Below, one piece after another: positions 11,089 to 20,166 of a DNA stretch of 45,606 bases. Within the stretch, counting starts at the first letter, position 1, and each line of letters opens with the position of its first letter. The position numbers were made by a program, and so were the translations under genes. The notes beneath the pieces are model-generated. The model was given only the letters and a program-made list of their open reading frames with translations. It ran no database searches and had not been told where the DNA came from. Source of the DNA: Rheinheimera sp. 1928-s (GTDB lineage: Bacteria > Pseudomonadota > Gammaproteobacteria > Enterobacterales > Alteromonadaceae); the NCBI RefSeq assembly GCF_029269265.1, contig NZ_JARIXP010000002.1, forward strand, positions 146,829 to 192,434, in the 5' to 3' direction.

Positions 11089-11685
11089 TTATTTATCATT
11101 ATTGTTCAGGCCTTTGCACAATGTCAGAAAATTCTGTAATAACTGATGTCCCTGCTCAGTTAAAATGGCTTCGGGATGAAATTGCACCCCGTGCACAGGC
11201 AATTTTTTATGCGACAGTGCCATAATTTCCGGTTCATCAGCTTCAGTCCAGGCTTCAATACTAAAATCAGCCGGCACCGACTCTTGATCCACTACCAGTG
11301 AGTGATAGCGTGTTACGTTCAAGGGATTATTTAAGCCTTTAAACATACCTTGATCCCGATGTTTAATCAGCGAGTTTTTGCCATGCATCACTGTCTTAGC
11401 ACGCACTACTTTGGCACCAAAAGCCTGAGCTATCGCCTGATGGCCTAAACAAACCCCCAAAATAGGAATTTGTCCGGCAAAGTGCTGAATGGCGGCCAAA
11501 GAAATACCAGCCTGATCCGGACTACAGGGGCCTGGAGAAATCACCAGACTGGAAGGTCGAATAGCAGCTATCTGAGTCAGGCTGATTTCATCGTTACGCC
11601 GTACCAGTACCTGCTCTCCTAATTCAGCAAAATACTGAACTAAATTGTAGGTAAAAGAATCGTAATTATCTATCAATAAAATCAT
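11089..11685 (-). CDS. pabA: Aminodeoxychorismate synthase glutaminase component
   Basis: Class I glutamine amidotransferase, 198 aa, which supplies ammonia to PabB for 4-amino-4-deoxychorismate (folate synthesis). The catalytic triad is visible: Cys79 in GVCLGHQ, with His170 and Glu172 in [14 protein letters not shown] forms the oxyanion turn. PabA and the TrpG anthranilate synthase subunit are nearly indistinguishable, and some bacteria share one protein for both. PabA is favoured because E. coli pabA also lies next to argD and no trpE or trpD is present here. The RBS is weak. It lies 58 bp downstream of trpS and is probably in the same transcript. Confidence 0.88.
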   Translation of the reverse strand: MILLIDNYDSFTYNLVQYFAELGEQVLVRRNDEISLTQIAAIRPSSLVISPGPCSPDQAGISLAAIQHFAGQIPILGVCLGHQAIAQAFGAKVVRAKTVMHGKNSLIKHRDQGMFKGLNNPLNVTRYHSLVVDQESVPADFSIEAWTEADEPEIMALSHKKLPVHGVQFHPEAILTEQGHQLLQNFLTLCKGLNNNDK

Positions 11686-11743
11686 AACAATCCGGCTTTT
11701 ACAGCATTATTATCAATCAACCTTCAATCAAACCCTAAGTAAT

Positions 11744-12775
11744 TTAGGTGGGTAAAACAAAACCAACAGCCTCATACACTTTTTCAAGTGTCACTGCTGC
11801 ACGAGCTCTGGCTTTTGCAGCGCCTTGTTTTAATACCTGGTCCATCAGTGTCTGATCCTGACGAATTTCATGGAACTTCGCCTGCACTGGTTCTAATAAA
11901 GCAATCACAGCATCTGCTACATCGCCTTTTAAATGGCCATACATTTTGCCTTCGTATTCAGCCACCAGACTGTCAATCGGCTTGCCCGTCACACCACTTA
12001 AAATGCTCAGCAGGTTAGCCACACCAGCTTTGTTTTCCAGATCGTAAGTCACACGAGGTGGATCTTCAGAGTCTGTCATGGCCTTTTTGAATTTCTTGCT
12101 GATCATTTTTGGATCTTCCAGCAAACCAACAAAATTCCACGGATTCTCATCCGACTTGGACATTTTTTTCGTCGGTTCCTGCAAACTCATCACCCGAGCT
12201 GCAACACCAGGAATATAAGGCTCAGGCACAGTAAAAACATCGCCATGCAAAGCGTTAAAACGGCTGGCAATATCCCGGGCTAGTTCAAGATGTTGTTTCT
12301 GATCATGGCCTACCGGCACCTGATGCGCGTTATACACCAGAATATCGGCAGCCATCAGCACAGGGTAAGTAAATAAACCCGCATTGACGTTATTGCTGTG
12401 ACGTTCAGATTTATCCTTAAACTGCGTCATGCGGCTTAATTCACCAAACTGGGTGTAGCAATTTAAAATCCAGTTCAGTTGGCTGTGTTCAGGCACATGC
12501 GACTGCATAAACACGCTGGAGCGGTTTGGATCTATACCACAGGCCAGATACAAAGCCAGACTGTCAAGTGAGGCACTACGCAGCGCTGCAGGTTCCTGAC
12601 GCACAGTAATGGCATGCAAATCGACAATACAGTACAAACAATCGTAGTCGTCCTGCATTCTGTCCCACTGACGCAAAGCCCCCAGATAATTTCCAATAGT
12701 AAGCTGGCCTGAAGGCTGCGCACCACTTAAGACTATAGGTTTGGCTTTCTGCTGATTGGCTTTTGACTCTGACAT
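11744..12775 (-). CDS. trpS: Tryptophanyl-tRNA synthetase
   Basis: Charges tRNA-Trp; cytoplasmic class I synthetase, 343 aa (E. coli 334 aa). Class I signatures are TIGN (26-29, the HIGH equivalent, inside [18 protein letters not shown]) and KMSKS (204-208). Between them VDLHAITV and [17 protein letters not shown] are typical of bacterial TrpRS. The ATG directly follows the gph stop with no gap, and its Shine-Dalgarno AGGA lies inside the last gph codons, so translation is likely coupled. The rpe-gph-trpS order matches the end of the E. coli aroK-dam-trpS operon. Confidence 0.97.
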   Translation of the reverse strand: MSESKANQQKAKPIVLSGAQPSGQLTIGNYLGALRQWDRMQDDYDCLYCIVDLHAITVRQEPAALRSASLDSLALYLACGIDPNRSSVFMQSHVPEHSQLNWILNCYTQFGELSRMTQFKDKSERHSNNVNAGLFTYPVLMAADILVYNAHQVPVGHDQKQHLELARDIASRFNALHGDVFTVPEPYIPGVAARVMSLQEPTKKMSKSDENPWNFVGLLEDPKMISKKFKKAMTDSEDPPRVTYDLENKAGVANLLSILSGVTGKPIDSLVAEYEGKMYGHLKGDVADAVIALLEPVQAKFHEIRQDQTLMDQVLKQGAAKARARAAVTLEKVYEAVGFVLPT

Positions 12776-13459
12776 CTATCTTTCCTGTTCTAAACAACAA
12801 ATGGCATCTGGTAACAAGGAGAAAGACTCCAACACCAGATCCGGCTGACTTTGTGCAATGGATTGGCCGTGATTATACCCGTAGCTCAGCGCAATGACAG
12901 GCATACCAGCAGCACGGGCTGCAAATATATCGTTTTCAGAATCCCCGACCAATAAAATATCGGTAACCGGTAGTTGTTGCTGAGCAGCTAAAGCCAACAA
13001 CATCTGTGGATCAGGTTTGGCTTTGTCGACATCATCTGCGCACCAAACCGCTTTAAAAAAGTGTTGAATGCTTAAATGCCGCAGCAATGGTTCAGTAAAC
13101 TGACGTGGTTTATTGGTGACTACTGCCAAAGGATAAAGCGCACTTAGTTGCGCCAATACTTCAGGCACCTGCTCAAACAAACGAGTTTGCGAGCCGTTGC
13201 TTTGCTGGTAAAAACCAATAAACAGCTGCTGTGCCTGATTAAACTCCGACACATCACAGGGATTGGGTTCAAGCTGGCCTGTTAATGCTCTTTGAATCAG
13301 CATCGCCATACCATTGCCCAGCCAATGCTGCACCTGAACCAGGCTGACCTGCGCTTTTCCAAGCTCTGCCAGCATTTGGTTTAGCGCGGGTAAAATGTCA
13401 GGAGCGCTGTCGACCAAAGTGCCATCTAAATCAAAAGCTATCAATTGAAAAGGCCGCAC
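12776..13459 (-). CDS. gph: Phosphoglycolate phosphatase
   Basis: HAD-superfamily hydrolase, 227 aa, which removes phosphate from 2-phosphoglycolate, mostly formed from 3'-phosphoglycolate DNA ends after oxidative damage. Motif I is FDLDGTLVDS (nucleophile Asp10, acid Asp12), motif II lies around AVVTNKP, and motif III/IV is KPDPQ followed by LVGDSENDIFAARAAG. The start is GTG; the rpe stop TAG overlaps it by one base, and GGAG within the rpe end lies 7 nt upstream, so the two are translationally coupled. It is shorter than E. coli Gph (252 aa) but the core is complete. Confidence 0.93.
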   Translation of the reverse strand: MRPFQLIAFDLDGTLVDSAPDILPALNQMLAELGKAQVSLVQVQHWLGNGMAMLIQRALTGQLEPNPCDVSEFNQAQQLFIGFYQQSNGSQTRLFEQVPEVLAQLSALYPLAVVTNKPRQFTEPLLRHLSIQHFFKAVWCADDVDKAKPDPQMLLALAAQQQLPVTDILLVGDSENDIFAARAAGMPVIALSYGYNHGQSIAQSQPDLVLESFSLLPDAICCLEQER

Positions 13460-14133
13460 TAATTCACTCCGGCCAGTTCAGCACGCATCTGATCGATCAC
13501 TTTCTGGTAATCCTTCTGACTGAAAATGGCAGAGCCAGCGACAAAGGTATCAGCACCTGCTTCTGCGATTTCACGGATATTCTCAACCTTCACACCACCA
13601 TCAATCTCCAGCCGGATCGGCAAACCACTCTGGTCAATGATCTGGCGGGCTTGTTGCAGTTTTTTTAAAGTTGCAGGAATAAAAGACTGACCACCAAAAC
13701 CCGGATTGACCGACATCAGCAGCACCAAATCCACTTTATCCAGTACATAATCCAGATAACTTAATGGGGTTGCCGGATTAAACACCAGGCCAGCTTTACA
13801 ACCCTGCTGACGGATCAATTGCAAAGTACGATCCACGTGTTTGGATGCTTCTGGATGAAAACTGATAATGGAAGCACCGGCCTCTGCAAAAGCAGGCACC
13901 AGGCTATCAACGTTTTCGACCATCAGATGCACATCGACAGGAGCTGTGATGCCATAGTTGCGCAAGGCACTGCAAATCATGGGGCCAAAGGTTAAATTCG
14001 GCACATAATGATTGTCCATCACATCAAAATGCACAACATCTGCCCCAGCTTTTAAAACCCGCGCGACATCTTCGCCCAAACGGGCAAAATCTGCCGATAG
14101 AATTGACGGAGCAATCCAGTTAGGTTGGCGCAT
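13459..14133 (-). CDS. rpe: Ribulose-phosphate 3-epimerase
   Basis: Interconverts ribulose 5-phosphate and xylulose 5-phosphate in the pentose phosphate pathway; cytoplasmic TIM barrel, 224 aa, standard length. Metal and acid/base residues are in place: His35 and Asp37 ([14 protein letters not shown]), His69 (VDVHLMV) and Asp178 (LEIDGG). The phosphate-binding end is [17 protein letters not shown] lies just before the ATG. It heads the tight rpe-gph-trpS unit. In E. coli it follows dam directly; here three plus-strand genes intervene. Confidence 0.97.
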   Translation of the reverse strand: MRQPNWIAPSILSADFARLGEDVARVLKAGADVVHFDVMDNHYVPNLTFGPMICSALRNYGITAPVDVHLMVENVDSLVPAFAEAGASIISFHPEASKHVDRTLQLIRQQGCKAGLVFNPATPLSYLDYVLDKVDLVLLMSVNPGFGGQSFIPATLKKLQQARQIIDQSGLPIRLEIDGGVKVENIREIAEAGADTFVAGSAIFSQKDYQKVIDQMRAELAGVN

Positions 14134-14373
14134 CTTCTCTCCAAAAAGCTGTTGTAATAAAACAAAGCCCAGACTTTACTGAATCGCTTAGAAAAAATCA
14201 TCTTTGTTAGTAAGGTGCACTGCACAAAAATCAGGCAGCAACGCACCACTTTTGCACATAAATGATAAATCTCTGCAATACCAATTCAGTACCCTATTGA
14301 TTTAATTAGGAATAAAGCAATGGCACAAAAAATGGACTGTATTCACGGGAACTAATAGATAAGGGCAAATAAA

Positions 14374-15126
14374 ATGACAAAAAAAGTAACACTGGGATCA
14401 AAAGCAACAAGTAAAACAATTCGCCGTAGCCTCGTAGCATTGCTGATCGCGGGTAGCAGTTTCGGTGTGAGTGCCGCCAGCCTTTCAGGCAATGTGGCCT
14501 TTACCTCAGATTATTTATTCCGTGGTATTTCGCAAACGGACGAAGGCCCGGCAGTTCAGGGCGGTTTTACCTTAAGCGGAGACTCTGGCTTTTATTTGTC
14601 TACCTGGGGTTCAAACATTAAGTTCGGTGAAGGCAGCATGGAGTTGGACATTTTAGCTGGCTGGACCGGTGCATTAAGCGACAGCTGGAATGTAGACGTT
14701 GGTGTGATGCAATACCGTTATCCAAAAGGCGATAACGATGTCGATGAATTTAACTTTTACGAAGGTTATGCCAAGTTTTTTTATGACAGCTGGACTTTAG
14801 GTATTGCCTATTCACCAGACTATTTTGGCGCCGGAGTTGAAGACTATTACTACCTTTCTGCAGATTACAAATACAGTCTGATAGAAAATATTGCGTTAGA
14901 CTTACACTTTGGCTACAACGTTTTTGAAGATGAAGGTGAGTTTGCAACCTTTTTAGCAGCAGGTCCTGTCAATACTGATACTTACATTGACTGGAGCATC
15001 GGCTTCAGCACAGAAGTCTTAGGTGCGGGTGTGTCGCTGAAATATGCAGACACCGATATCGACGATTCGGCAGAATGCGATTTATGTGATGGTCGTGTTG
15101 TCTTGACTTTAAGTAAAACCTTTTAA
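14374..15126 (+). CDS. TorF-family putative porin
   Basis: Predicted outer membrane beta-barrel, 250 aa. A signal peptide covers residues 1 to about 35 (cleavage near GVSAA). The mature part opens LSGNVAFTSDYLFRGISQTDEGPAVQGG, split here for length at SDYLFRGISQ, the hallmark of the family once called gcw_chp. Alternating hydrophobic strands follow and it ends in Phe (SKTF), as outer membrane proteins do. A CDLCD pair sits just before the last strand. AAGGG lies 8 nt before the ATG. Family members are annotated as putative porins; the transported solute is unknown. It is divergent from rpe, with about 240 bp of AT-rich shared upstream DNA. Confidence 0.88.
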   Translation: MTKKVTLGSKATSKTIRRSLVALLIAGSSFGVSAASLSGNVAFTSDYLFRGISQTDEGPAVQGGFTLSGDSGFYLSTWGSNIKFGEGSMELDILAGWTGALSDSWNVDVGVMQYRYPKGDNDVDEFNFYEGYAKFFYDSWTLGIAYSPDYFGAGVEDYYYLSADYKYSLIENIALDLHFGYNVFEDEGEFATFLAAGPVNTDTYIDWSIGFSTEVLGAGVSLKYADTDIDDSAECDLCDGRVVLTLSKTF

Positions 15127-15137
15127 TCTGTACTGAT

Positions 15138-15161
15138 GGGGCAAAACAACTGTTTTGCCCC
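15138..15161 (+). terminator. Hairpin after the TorF porin gene
   Basis: An 11-bp stem (15138-15148 with 15151-15161), GC-rich at the base, begins 12 bp after the porin stop. The expected T run is missing (TGTAGTTCTG follows), so termination may be partial or Rho-assisted. Confidence 0.55.
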
Positions 15162-15293
15162 TGTAGTTCTGTTCGCTTCATTAAAAAAGTCTTATTTAAG
15201 TGACTTTTGTCACTGGCTGACTAAGTTATAAACTTGTAACTTGTCCTCAACTTGAGTATCATCCAGCACATAATTCAACCAGTTGAGGTTCGT

Positions 15294-15560
15294 ATGAAAC
15301 AACAAGCAAACCGCAAAGTAGTGTCCGCGTTGGCCATTAGCTTGTGTCTTGGTGTTGTTGTTTATCAACAGAAAGACTCACCCACTGAATTATGCCAGGC
15401 GCAGGCGCAAGCCGACCCTTCTAAGCCTCTGGCAATTACTGCATTATGTCAGCCTTCTCAGCAAAGCTGGTTCAGCTGGTTGCAGGGCAACAGCCGCTCT
15501 ACCCAATTTCATTTTGTTGACTTACTTGAGTTACTGAACCGTTTTAACCACAGAGGTTAA
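15294..15560 (+). CDS. Small exported or membrane-anchored protein of unknown function
   Basis: Unrecognised 88-aa protein. Residues about 9-24 form one hydrophobic segment after a basic start (MKQQANRKVVSALAISLCLG), so it is either secreted or anchored facing the periplasm. Beyond it lie two cysteines (about 34 and 52), a Trp-rich stretch (QQSWFSWLQG) and a hydrophobic end (FVDLLELLNRF). ATG 15294 is chosen because TTGAGG lies 5 nt upstream; an upstream in-frame TTG at 15252 has no RBS. Its stop is one base before the DUF2970 ATG, and the RBS of that gene overlaps its last codons, so the two are coupled and may work together. Confidence 0.65.
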   Translation: MKQQANRKVVSALAISLCLGVVVYQQKDSPTELCQAQAQADPSKPLAITALCQPSQQSWFSWLQGNSRSTQFHFVDLLELLNRFNHRG

Positions 15561-15561
15561 A

Positions 15562-15756
15562 ATGGCAAAAGCTCCAGGCTTTAAACAGGTACTCAAAGCC
15601 GTATTCGGTGCTGTTGTTGGAGTTCAATCTGAGCAACAACGTCAACAAGACTTTCAGACAACAACCATCTGGCCTTACTTAGTCGCAGGAGTTTTTGCTG
15701 TGATGATTTTTGTTGGGTTATTACTGCTGCTGGTCAGTTGGGTAGTCGAAGGCTGA
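15562..15756 (+). CDS. DUF2970 single-pass membrane protein
   Basis: A 64-aa inner membrane protein: an amphipathic basic N-terminus (about 1-35) containing VFGAVVGVQSEQQRQQDF, typical of DUF2970, and one transmembrane helix at about 38-60. The function of DUF2970 is unknown. GAGG lies 5 nt before the ATG, at the end of the preceding gene. Its last 82 bp overlap the 3' end of dam on the other strand, so its membrane helix is encoded opposite the Ser/Thr-rich tail of Dam. Confidence 0.8.
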   Translation: MAKAPGFKQVLKAVFGAVVGVQSEQQRQQDFQTTTIWPYLVAGVFAVMIFVGLLLLLVSWVVEG

Positions 15757-16574
15757 ACATTGGTTGCATATAACGCAAAAAGTTCTGCGACTTTGCCTCG
15801 TGTTGCGCCTTTCTGGCTGATAGAACGCCCTACCTGAATAGAGGTTAACTCTGCTTTCTCATACAACTTACGGGTTAAAATAGTGTCGTGATTACTGATC
15901 ACTACGCTAATGCCACGGCTCTGGCAATTTTCGGCCAGGTTTGCCAGTTCTGCCTGATCATCCAAATCAAAACTGTTTTTAGCATAAGACGTAAAGCTGG
16001 CCGTGCGGCTCAGTGGCACATAAGGTGGATCACAGTACACCACTGCCGGTGCTTTAATGTGTTGCATCAGCTTGTTGTAATCCATACAAACAAACTTAGC
16101 TTTTTGTGCTTTTTCAGCAAAAAACCATAACTCCGCTTCGGGGAAATACGGCTTTTTATAGCTGCCAAAAGGCACGTTAAATTTACCACTGCTGTTATAG
16201 CGGCATAACCCATTGTAGCCATGGCGATTTAAATACAAAAACAATAACGAACGCTGATAGCTGTCGGTACTTTGATTAAACTCTTCCCGAAAAGACAGAT
16301 AACTGCTTTTTTCGTTGCTGCTTTGGACAAATAATCCTCTGGCATCTGCAATAAATTTCGCGGGCTGAGTTTGCAACAGCTGGTACAGATGGATCAGGTC
16401 AGCATTGATATCATTCAGCAGATAGTCCGGATAATCTGTGTTTAAAAACACTGACCCAGCTCCGACAAAAGGCTCGACCAATAAAGGCGCCTTTGGCAGT
16501 TGCAAAGAAATGGCATCAACTAAATTATATTTTCCGCCAGCCCATTTCAGAAAAGCTCTGGACTTCTTCAGCAT
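15675..16574 (-). CDS. dam: DNA adenine methyltransferase (GATC)
   Basis: Methylates the adenine N6 in GATC, guiding mismatch repair, replication timing and gene control. 299 aa; E. coli Dam is 278. AdoMet site FVGAGS (36-41) precedes catalytic DPPY (182-185), the group-alpha order, and FLKWAGGK opens the protein. ATG 16574 has AGGTG 8 nt upstream; a TTG six bases earlier is too close to that RBS. The last ~30 residues (after LFALYATN) are Ser/Thr/Asn-rich and extend past the usual end; this tail overlaps the convergent DUF2970 gene by 82 bp. It lies 36 bp downstream of damX. Confidence 0.96.
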   Translation of the reverse strand: MLKKSRAFLKWAGGKYNLVDAISLQLPKAPLLVEPFVGAGSVFLNTDYPDYLLNDINADLIHLYQLLQTQPAKFIADARGLFVQSSNEKSSYLSFREEFNQSTDSYQRSLLFLYLNRHGYNGLCRYNSSGKFNVPFGSYKKPYFPEAELWFFAEKAQKAKFVCMDYNKLMQHIKAPAVVYCDPPYVPLSRTASFTSYAKNSFDLDDQAELANLAENCQSRGISVVISNHDTILTRKLYEKAELTSIQVGRSISQKGATRGKVAELFALYATNVQPSTTQLTSSSNNPTKIITAKTPATK

Positions 16575-16610
16575 AAGCAAGTCACCTGTCTAGTCTGCCG
16601 CCGTATCAGG

Positions 16611-18386
16611 TTAGTTTGCATTGGCTGAGCGGATCTCACGCTGAATATCACTTAAAGGTTTCACAAATGGGGTTTGCTGCCGCAACTCTTCAGGCATAGA
16701 CTTCACTTGCTGCCGTGCAGCTGCGCCATTGACATAAGAGGCGGACACCACAACAAACTGAGTTTTACCTTGCTGTTGACGCTGGTACAACTGCAGATTT
16801 AATGTTGAATACTGCTGTAAAAATTTCTTCGCAGCAGCTTCCTGAGAAAACACGCCGAGTTGAATAGCCACAGTGTCTGGCAGCATACCTAACAGCACAG
16901 CGGCATCGCCTTGAGCTGATGCATTCGCTGTCGGGGGTGTTTGTTGAACCGATTGTTCGGCGTCAGCAGCCATCTCTGCAAGTAGGTCATTTTGCTCCGG
17001 TGCAGCTTCAGCAGGTGCCTGTTGTACAGGAGCTTCCGTTGCAGGTTCTGGCTCAGCAACGACAACAGCTTCCTCACCTGGCGCAGGTAACGCAGGGATC
17101 ACAGGTTGTTCGCGCATAGGCTCTGACTCAATAGTCATAGAAACTATTTGCTGTTGAGGCAAACCGTTGTCATCTTTAGCCACTTCCTTGCGCACTGTCA
17201 TACTGGCGGTATCAGTGGTTTTTTCCATCGCCATTTGTGGCAAGCCCTGATCGGCAACAACAGTTTGCGCGCTATTTGATGCCGCAGAATTATTTACGGT
17301 AGCAGCAGACTGCGCCGGTATTTCCGCTTTGATTTCTACTGTAGGTTCAAAATGACGATCTGCTTGCAAGCGTGCTGCAGCACTAGTGTCGGCTGCAGGA
17401 TAATAAGGCACCATATCATTAGCTATAGGTTCCCTGAACTGCTGTTCAGTCCACAACCAGAACATCACTACGGCGGCAATCAAACCAAAACCCAGGCTCA
17501 TCACTAAAAAAGGTGAAAAAAACTGGCCTGAGGCCTGCTTTGCTGGTTTTGTATCTTCCACTGTGCGGTGGCGATAGTCGCTGCGTTGTTCTGTTTCTAT
17601 TGAAAATGAGGGGTGTTCATCTGCTGTATCTATGGCACGAAATCCCAGCGGATCGTCCCTGTCATTTAAATCAAAGCTGCTGTCCCTGGCATTGGCTACA
17701 AAAGCTGGAGCAGTGATCTCTTCCTTGGCCGAAAATGTCAGCGGTGAAGCAGCAGCTTCTGCTTTGGGTTTAGAAAACACTGCCGCCTTACGGGCAGGGC
17801 TGGCATTCAGCCCATGTAACAATAAATGCAAATCGCCGGCACAATCTTCAATACGTTCGCGTTGTTCACGGCCCTGCAAATTATAAGGCGCTAATAATTC
17901 AGCGGCTTCTGCTTCACTGAATGCAGGAATATTCATTGCCAGACGAATATCATTTTTTGCTTTCAGGCAACTGACGAAAACGCTGACAGGTAGTTGCTGA
18001 ACCAGCTGCCAACTGGCCTCGTTTAGTAGATCGGCATCGTCTACCAGCAATAGGTATTGTTGTGTTTTATCCAACTGAGCCACAAAATCTGTCAAAGTGC
18101 GTGGCATAGCAGCAGAGCCAAGCCATTGTTGCTGAAGTACTTTCAGTACATCAACAGGATTCAGACCAGCATCAGCCTGTAACAAAGCCACATTAAACTG
18201 CTCAGAGCAAATTTCAGCCAGCGTCAGGATCAAGGTAGATTTTCCACTACCGCTTGACCCCACCAGTTGTAAACGGTCAGGCTGATTAAATTCCAGCTGC
18301 AACAGCAAACGTTGCAGTAACTGACGTTGGGAGCCTAAAAGGCCGGAATGTTGCGTTAAACGCTGTTGCAGAGCTTGTTTACTCAT
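16611..18386 (-). CDS. damX: DamX-like AAA and SPOR-domain cell division protein
   Basis: Inner membrane protein, 591 aa. The cytoplasmic N-terminus is an AAA-type ATPase: Walker A GSSGSGKST (43-51), Walker B YLLLVDDAD (111-119). One transmembrane helix follows at about 290-312 (FLVMSLGFGLIAAVVMFWLW), then a long Pro/Ala/Glu/Gln-rich periplasmic linker (about 320-495), and a C-terminal SPOR domain at about 500-580 (VAIQLGVFSQEAAAKKFL, then TQFVVVSASY). SPOR domains bind denuded septal peptidoglycan, so it should localise to the division site. It is longer than E. coli DamX (428 aa). Its ATG overlaps the aroB stop (ATGA), and the RBS is weak, which suggests coupling. Confidence 0.9.
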   Translation of the reverse strand: MSKQALQQRLTQHSGLLGSQRQLLQRLLLQLEFNQPDRLQLVGSSGSGKSTLILTLAEICSEQFNVALLQADAGLNPVDVLKVLQQQWLGSAAMPRTLTDFVAQLDKTQQYLLLVDDADLLNEASWQLVQQLPVSVFVSCLKAKNDIRLAMNIPAFSEAEAAELLAPYNLQGREQRERIEDCAGDLHLLLHGLNASPARKAAVFSKPKAEAAASPLTFSAKEEITAPAFVANARDSSFDLNDRDDPLGFRAIDTADEHPSFSIETEQRSDYRHRTVEDTKPAKQASGQFFSPFLVMSLGFGLIAAVVMFWLWTEQQFREPIANDMVPYYPAADTSAAARLQADRHFEPTVEIKAEIPAQSAATVNNSAASNSAQTVVADQGLPQMAMEKTTDTASMTVRKEVAKDDNGLPQQQIVSMTIESEPMREQPVIPALPAPGEEAVVVAEPEPATEAPVQQAPAEAAPEQNDLLAEMAADAEQSVQQTPPTANASAQGDAAVLLGMLPDTVAIQLGVFSQEAAAKKFLQQYSTLNLQLYQRQQQGKTQFVVVSASYVNGAAARQQVKSMPEELRQQTPFVKPLSDIQREIRSANAN

Positions 18387-19450
18387 ATGCTAAAGAGAGC
18401 CATTAGTTCTTGTTCGGTCACATCATCGACTATTGCGCTTTGCCCCAGGGCGGTAGGAACAATAAAGCGCATTTTGCCTGCCTGTACTTTTTTATCGGTT
18501 TTCATATAAGGCATAAAATCTGCAATGTTCATCTGCTTTGGCGGTGCCACAGGCAAATCAAAAGCAGATAACAACTGGATTATACGTTGTAACTCTTCGG
18601 AGCTGACATCACCACGACTGACGGCCAGCTGAGTTGCCATCACCATACCTACAGCCACTGCTTCGCCATGTAACCACTGACCATAACCTAAAAAGGCCTC
18701 AATGGCATGACCAAAAGTATGGCCCAAATTCAATAAAGCCCGCTCACCTTGCTCTGTTTCATCGCGGCTGACAATATCCGCTTTCATCTGACAACAATGG
18801 CGGATCATTTCGCCTAAAACAGCAGGTTGCAATTCACGGATAGCCTGTTGATTTTGCTCCAGCCAGTTAAAAAAGGCCAGGTCGCTGATCAGCGCATACT
18901 TAATCACTTCCGCCATGCCTGCAGCAAATTCAGAGGCAGGTAAAGAGCTTAAAACCGAAGTATTAATCAGCACCAGATCAGGTTGCTTAAAAGCACCAAT
19001 CATATTTTTACCCAGCGGGTGGTTAACAGCCGTTTTACCGCCGACAGAAGAGTCAACCTGAGATAATAAAGTGGTCGGCAGCTGGATAAAACGTACACCA
19101 CGCTGGTAGCAAGCTGCAACAAAACCTGTCAGATCGCCTATCACTCCGCCACCTAAAGCGACCAGTAATACATCACGGTTGATTTTGTGCTCAAGCAAAA
19201 AGGACATCACCTGTTCAAAAGAGCTTAAGGTTTTGTAGGCTTCGCCATCGGGTAAAATAAAGGAGTGCACTGTTGAATCAGGAAATAATGCAGTGACAGC
19301 AGGCAAATAAAGCCCTGCAACCACTGGATTAGAAACAATCACCACCTGACGGGCTTGAGGTAAAAAATCCGTCAGAGGCTGACTAAATAACTGGGGACTG
19401 ATCAGGATAGGGTAGCTGCGCTCTCCAAGTTGTACTGCAACTTTTTGCAT
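18383..19450 (-). CDS. aroB: 3-dehydroquinate synthase
   Basis: Second step of the shikimate pathway: converts DAHP to 3-dehydroquinate using NAD and a divalent metal in the cytoplasm. At 355 aa it has normal length. Motifs are DGEAYKTLSSFE, ALGGGVIGDLTGF (NAD site, 99-110) and LPTTLLSQVDSSVGGKTAVN. By alignment with E. coli the metal ligands should be Glu181, His244 and His261. AAGGAG lies 8 nt before the ATG. The gene follows aroK by 39 bp and overlaps damX by 4 bp, as in the classic aroK-aroB-damX-dam operon. Confidence 0.97.
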   Translation of the reverse strand: MQKVAVQLGERSYPILISPQLFSQPLTDFLPQARQVVIVSNPVVAGLYLPAVTALFPDSTVHSFILPDGEAYKTLSSFEQVMSFLLEHKINRDVLLVALGGGVIGDLTGFVAACYQRGVRFIQLPTTLLSQVDSSVGGKTAVNHPLGKNMIGAFKQPDLVLINTSVLSSLPASEFAAGMAEVIKYALISDLAFFNWLEQNQQAIRELQPAVLGEMIRHCCQMKADIVSRDETEQGERALLNLGHTFGHAIEAFLGYGQWLHGEAVAVGMVMATQLAVSRGDVSSEELQRIIQLLSAFDLPVAPPKQMNIADFMPYMKTDKKVQAGKMRFIVPTALGQSAIVDDVTEQELMALFSI

Positions 19451-19489
19451 ACACAGCTCTCCTTAATATCCCTGAAAAGTTATCTCAAA

Positions 19490-20008
19490 CTAGAAACCAA
19501 GTTGTTCAACGATTTGATTCGCCACTGAACGGGCACTTTGTTCGTCTGTGCGTACGGTAAAGTCAGCGATCTCTTCATACAGAGGATTACGCTCAGCCGC
19601 CAGACGTTCCAGCACCTCTTTTGGTGCCTCTTCGGTTTGTAACAACGGACGTCTTTTGTCACGTTGAGTACGGGCCACTTGTTTCTCTATAGGGGTTTCT
19701 AAATAAACCACTATGCCACGCGCGGATAAACGGTTGCGGGTTTCTTTGCTCAGCACTGAGCCACCGCCAGTCGCCAGTACTATGCCTTGTAATTCTGTTA
19801 AGTCCGAGATCACGTTTTCTTCGCGAACACGGAATCCCTCTTCGCCTTCCAGATCAAATACCCAGGCTATATCTGCACCAGTGCGGCGTTCTATTTCCTG
19901 ATCTGAGTCGTAGAATTCGAGATGAAGCATGTCTGCTAAATGACGGCCAATTGTACTTTTGCCTGCACCCATTGGGCCTACCAGGAAGATATTGCGTTTT
20001 TCTGCCAT
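19490..20008 (-). CDS. aroK: Shikimate kinase I
   Basis: Phosphorylates shikimate to shikimate 3-phosphate; 172 aa (E. coli AroK 173), with nearly identical opening residues. Walker A is GPMGAGKST (11-19), the shikimate site includes [11 protein letters not shown], and ATGGGSV and [11 protein letters not shown] (lid) are present. No clear Shine-Dalgarno precedes the ATG, as is common for aroK. It is followed by aroB; upstream is pilQ, separated by 158 bp that contain a hairpin and presumably the aroK promoter. Confidence 0.97.
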   Translation of the reverse strand: MAEKRNIFLVGPMGAGKSTIGRHLADMLHLEFYDSDQEIERRTGADIAWVFDLEGEEGFRVREENVISDLTELQGIVLATGGGSVLSKETRNRLSARGIVVYLETPIEKQVARTQRDKRRPLLQTEEAPKEVLERLAAERNPLYEEIADFTVRTDEQSARSVANQIVEQLGF

Positions 20009-20126
20009 AGTTCGTAATGCTGCTGCGCTAACTTAGAAGGTTAATTTCAGGACCCGAAAGCTCCCACGAAAATTTGAAGCGGTGAATTATGTCAGCAATC
20101 AGCTTGGCTTGGCAAGCGAATTTTCT

Positions 20127-20150
20127 GCCGGAGCCAGCGTCAGCTCCGGC
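20127..20150 (-). terminator. GC-rich hairpin after pilQ
   Basis: An 8-bp stem, GCCGGAGC (20127-20134) with GCTCCGGC (20143-20150), and an 8-nt loop lie 16 bp beyond the pilQ stop. Read on the minus strand it is followed by AGAAAATTCG, not a T run, so it may be a weak terminator or a transcript-stability hairpin between the pil and aro blocks. Confidence 0.45.
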
Positions 20151-20166
20151 CTTGCTTTACGTCGTG

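Noticed and set aside
15199-15214. Small hairpin AGTGAC-TTTT-GTCACT and nearby TATAAA as a defined promoter for the small exported gene
   Set aside because: The spacing to a -35-like element is poor, so the promoter call would be a guess.
15252-15293. Upstream TTG start for the small exported protein
   Set aside because: ATG 15294 has a good RBS and gives a proper signal-like N-terminus; the TTG has neither.
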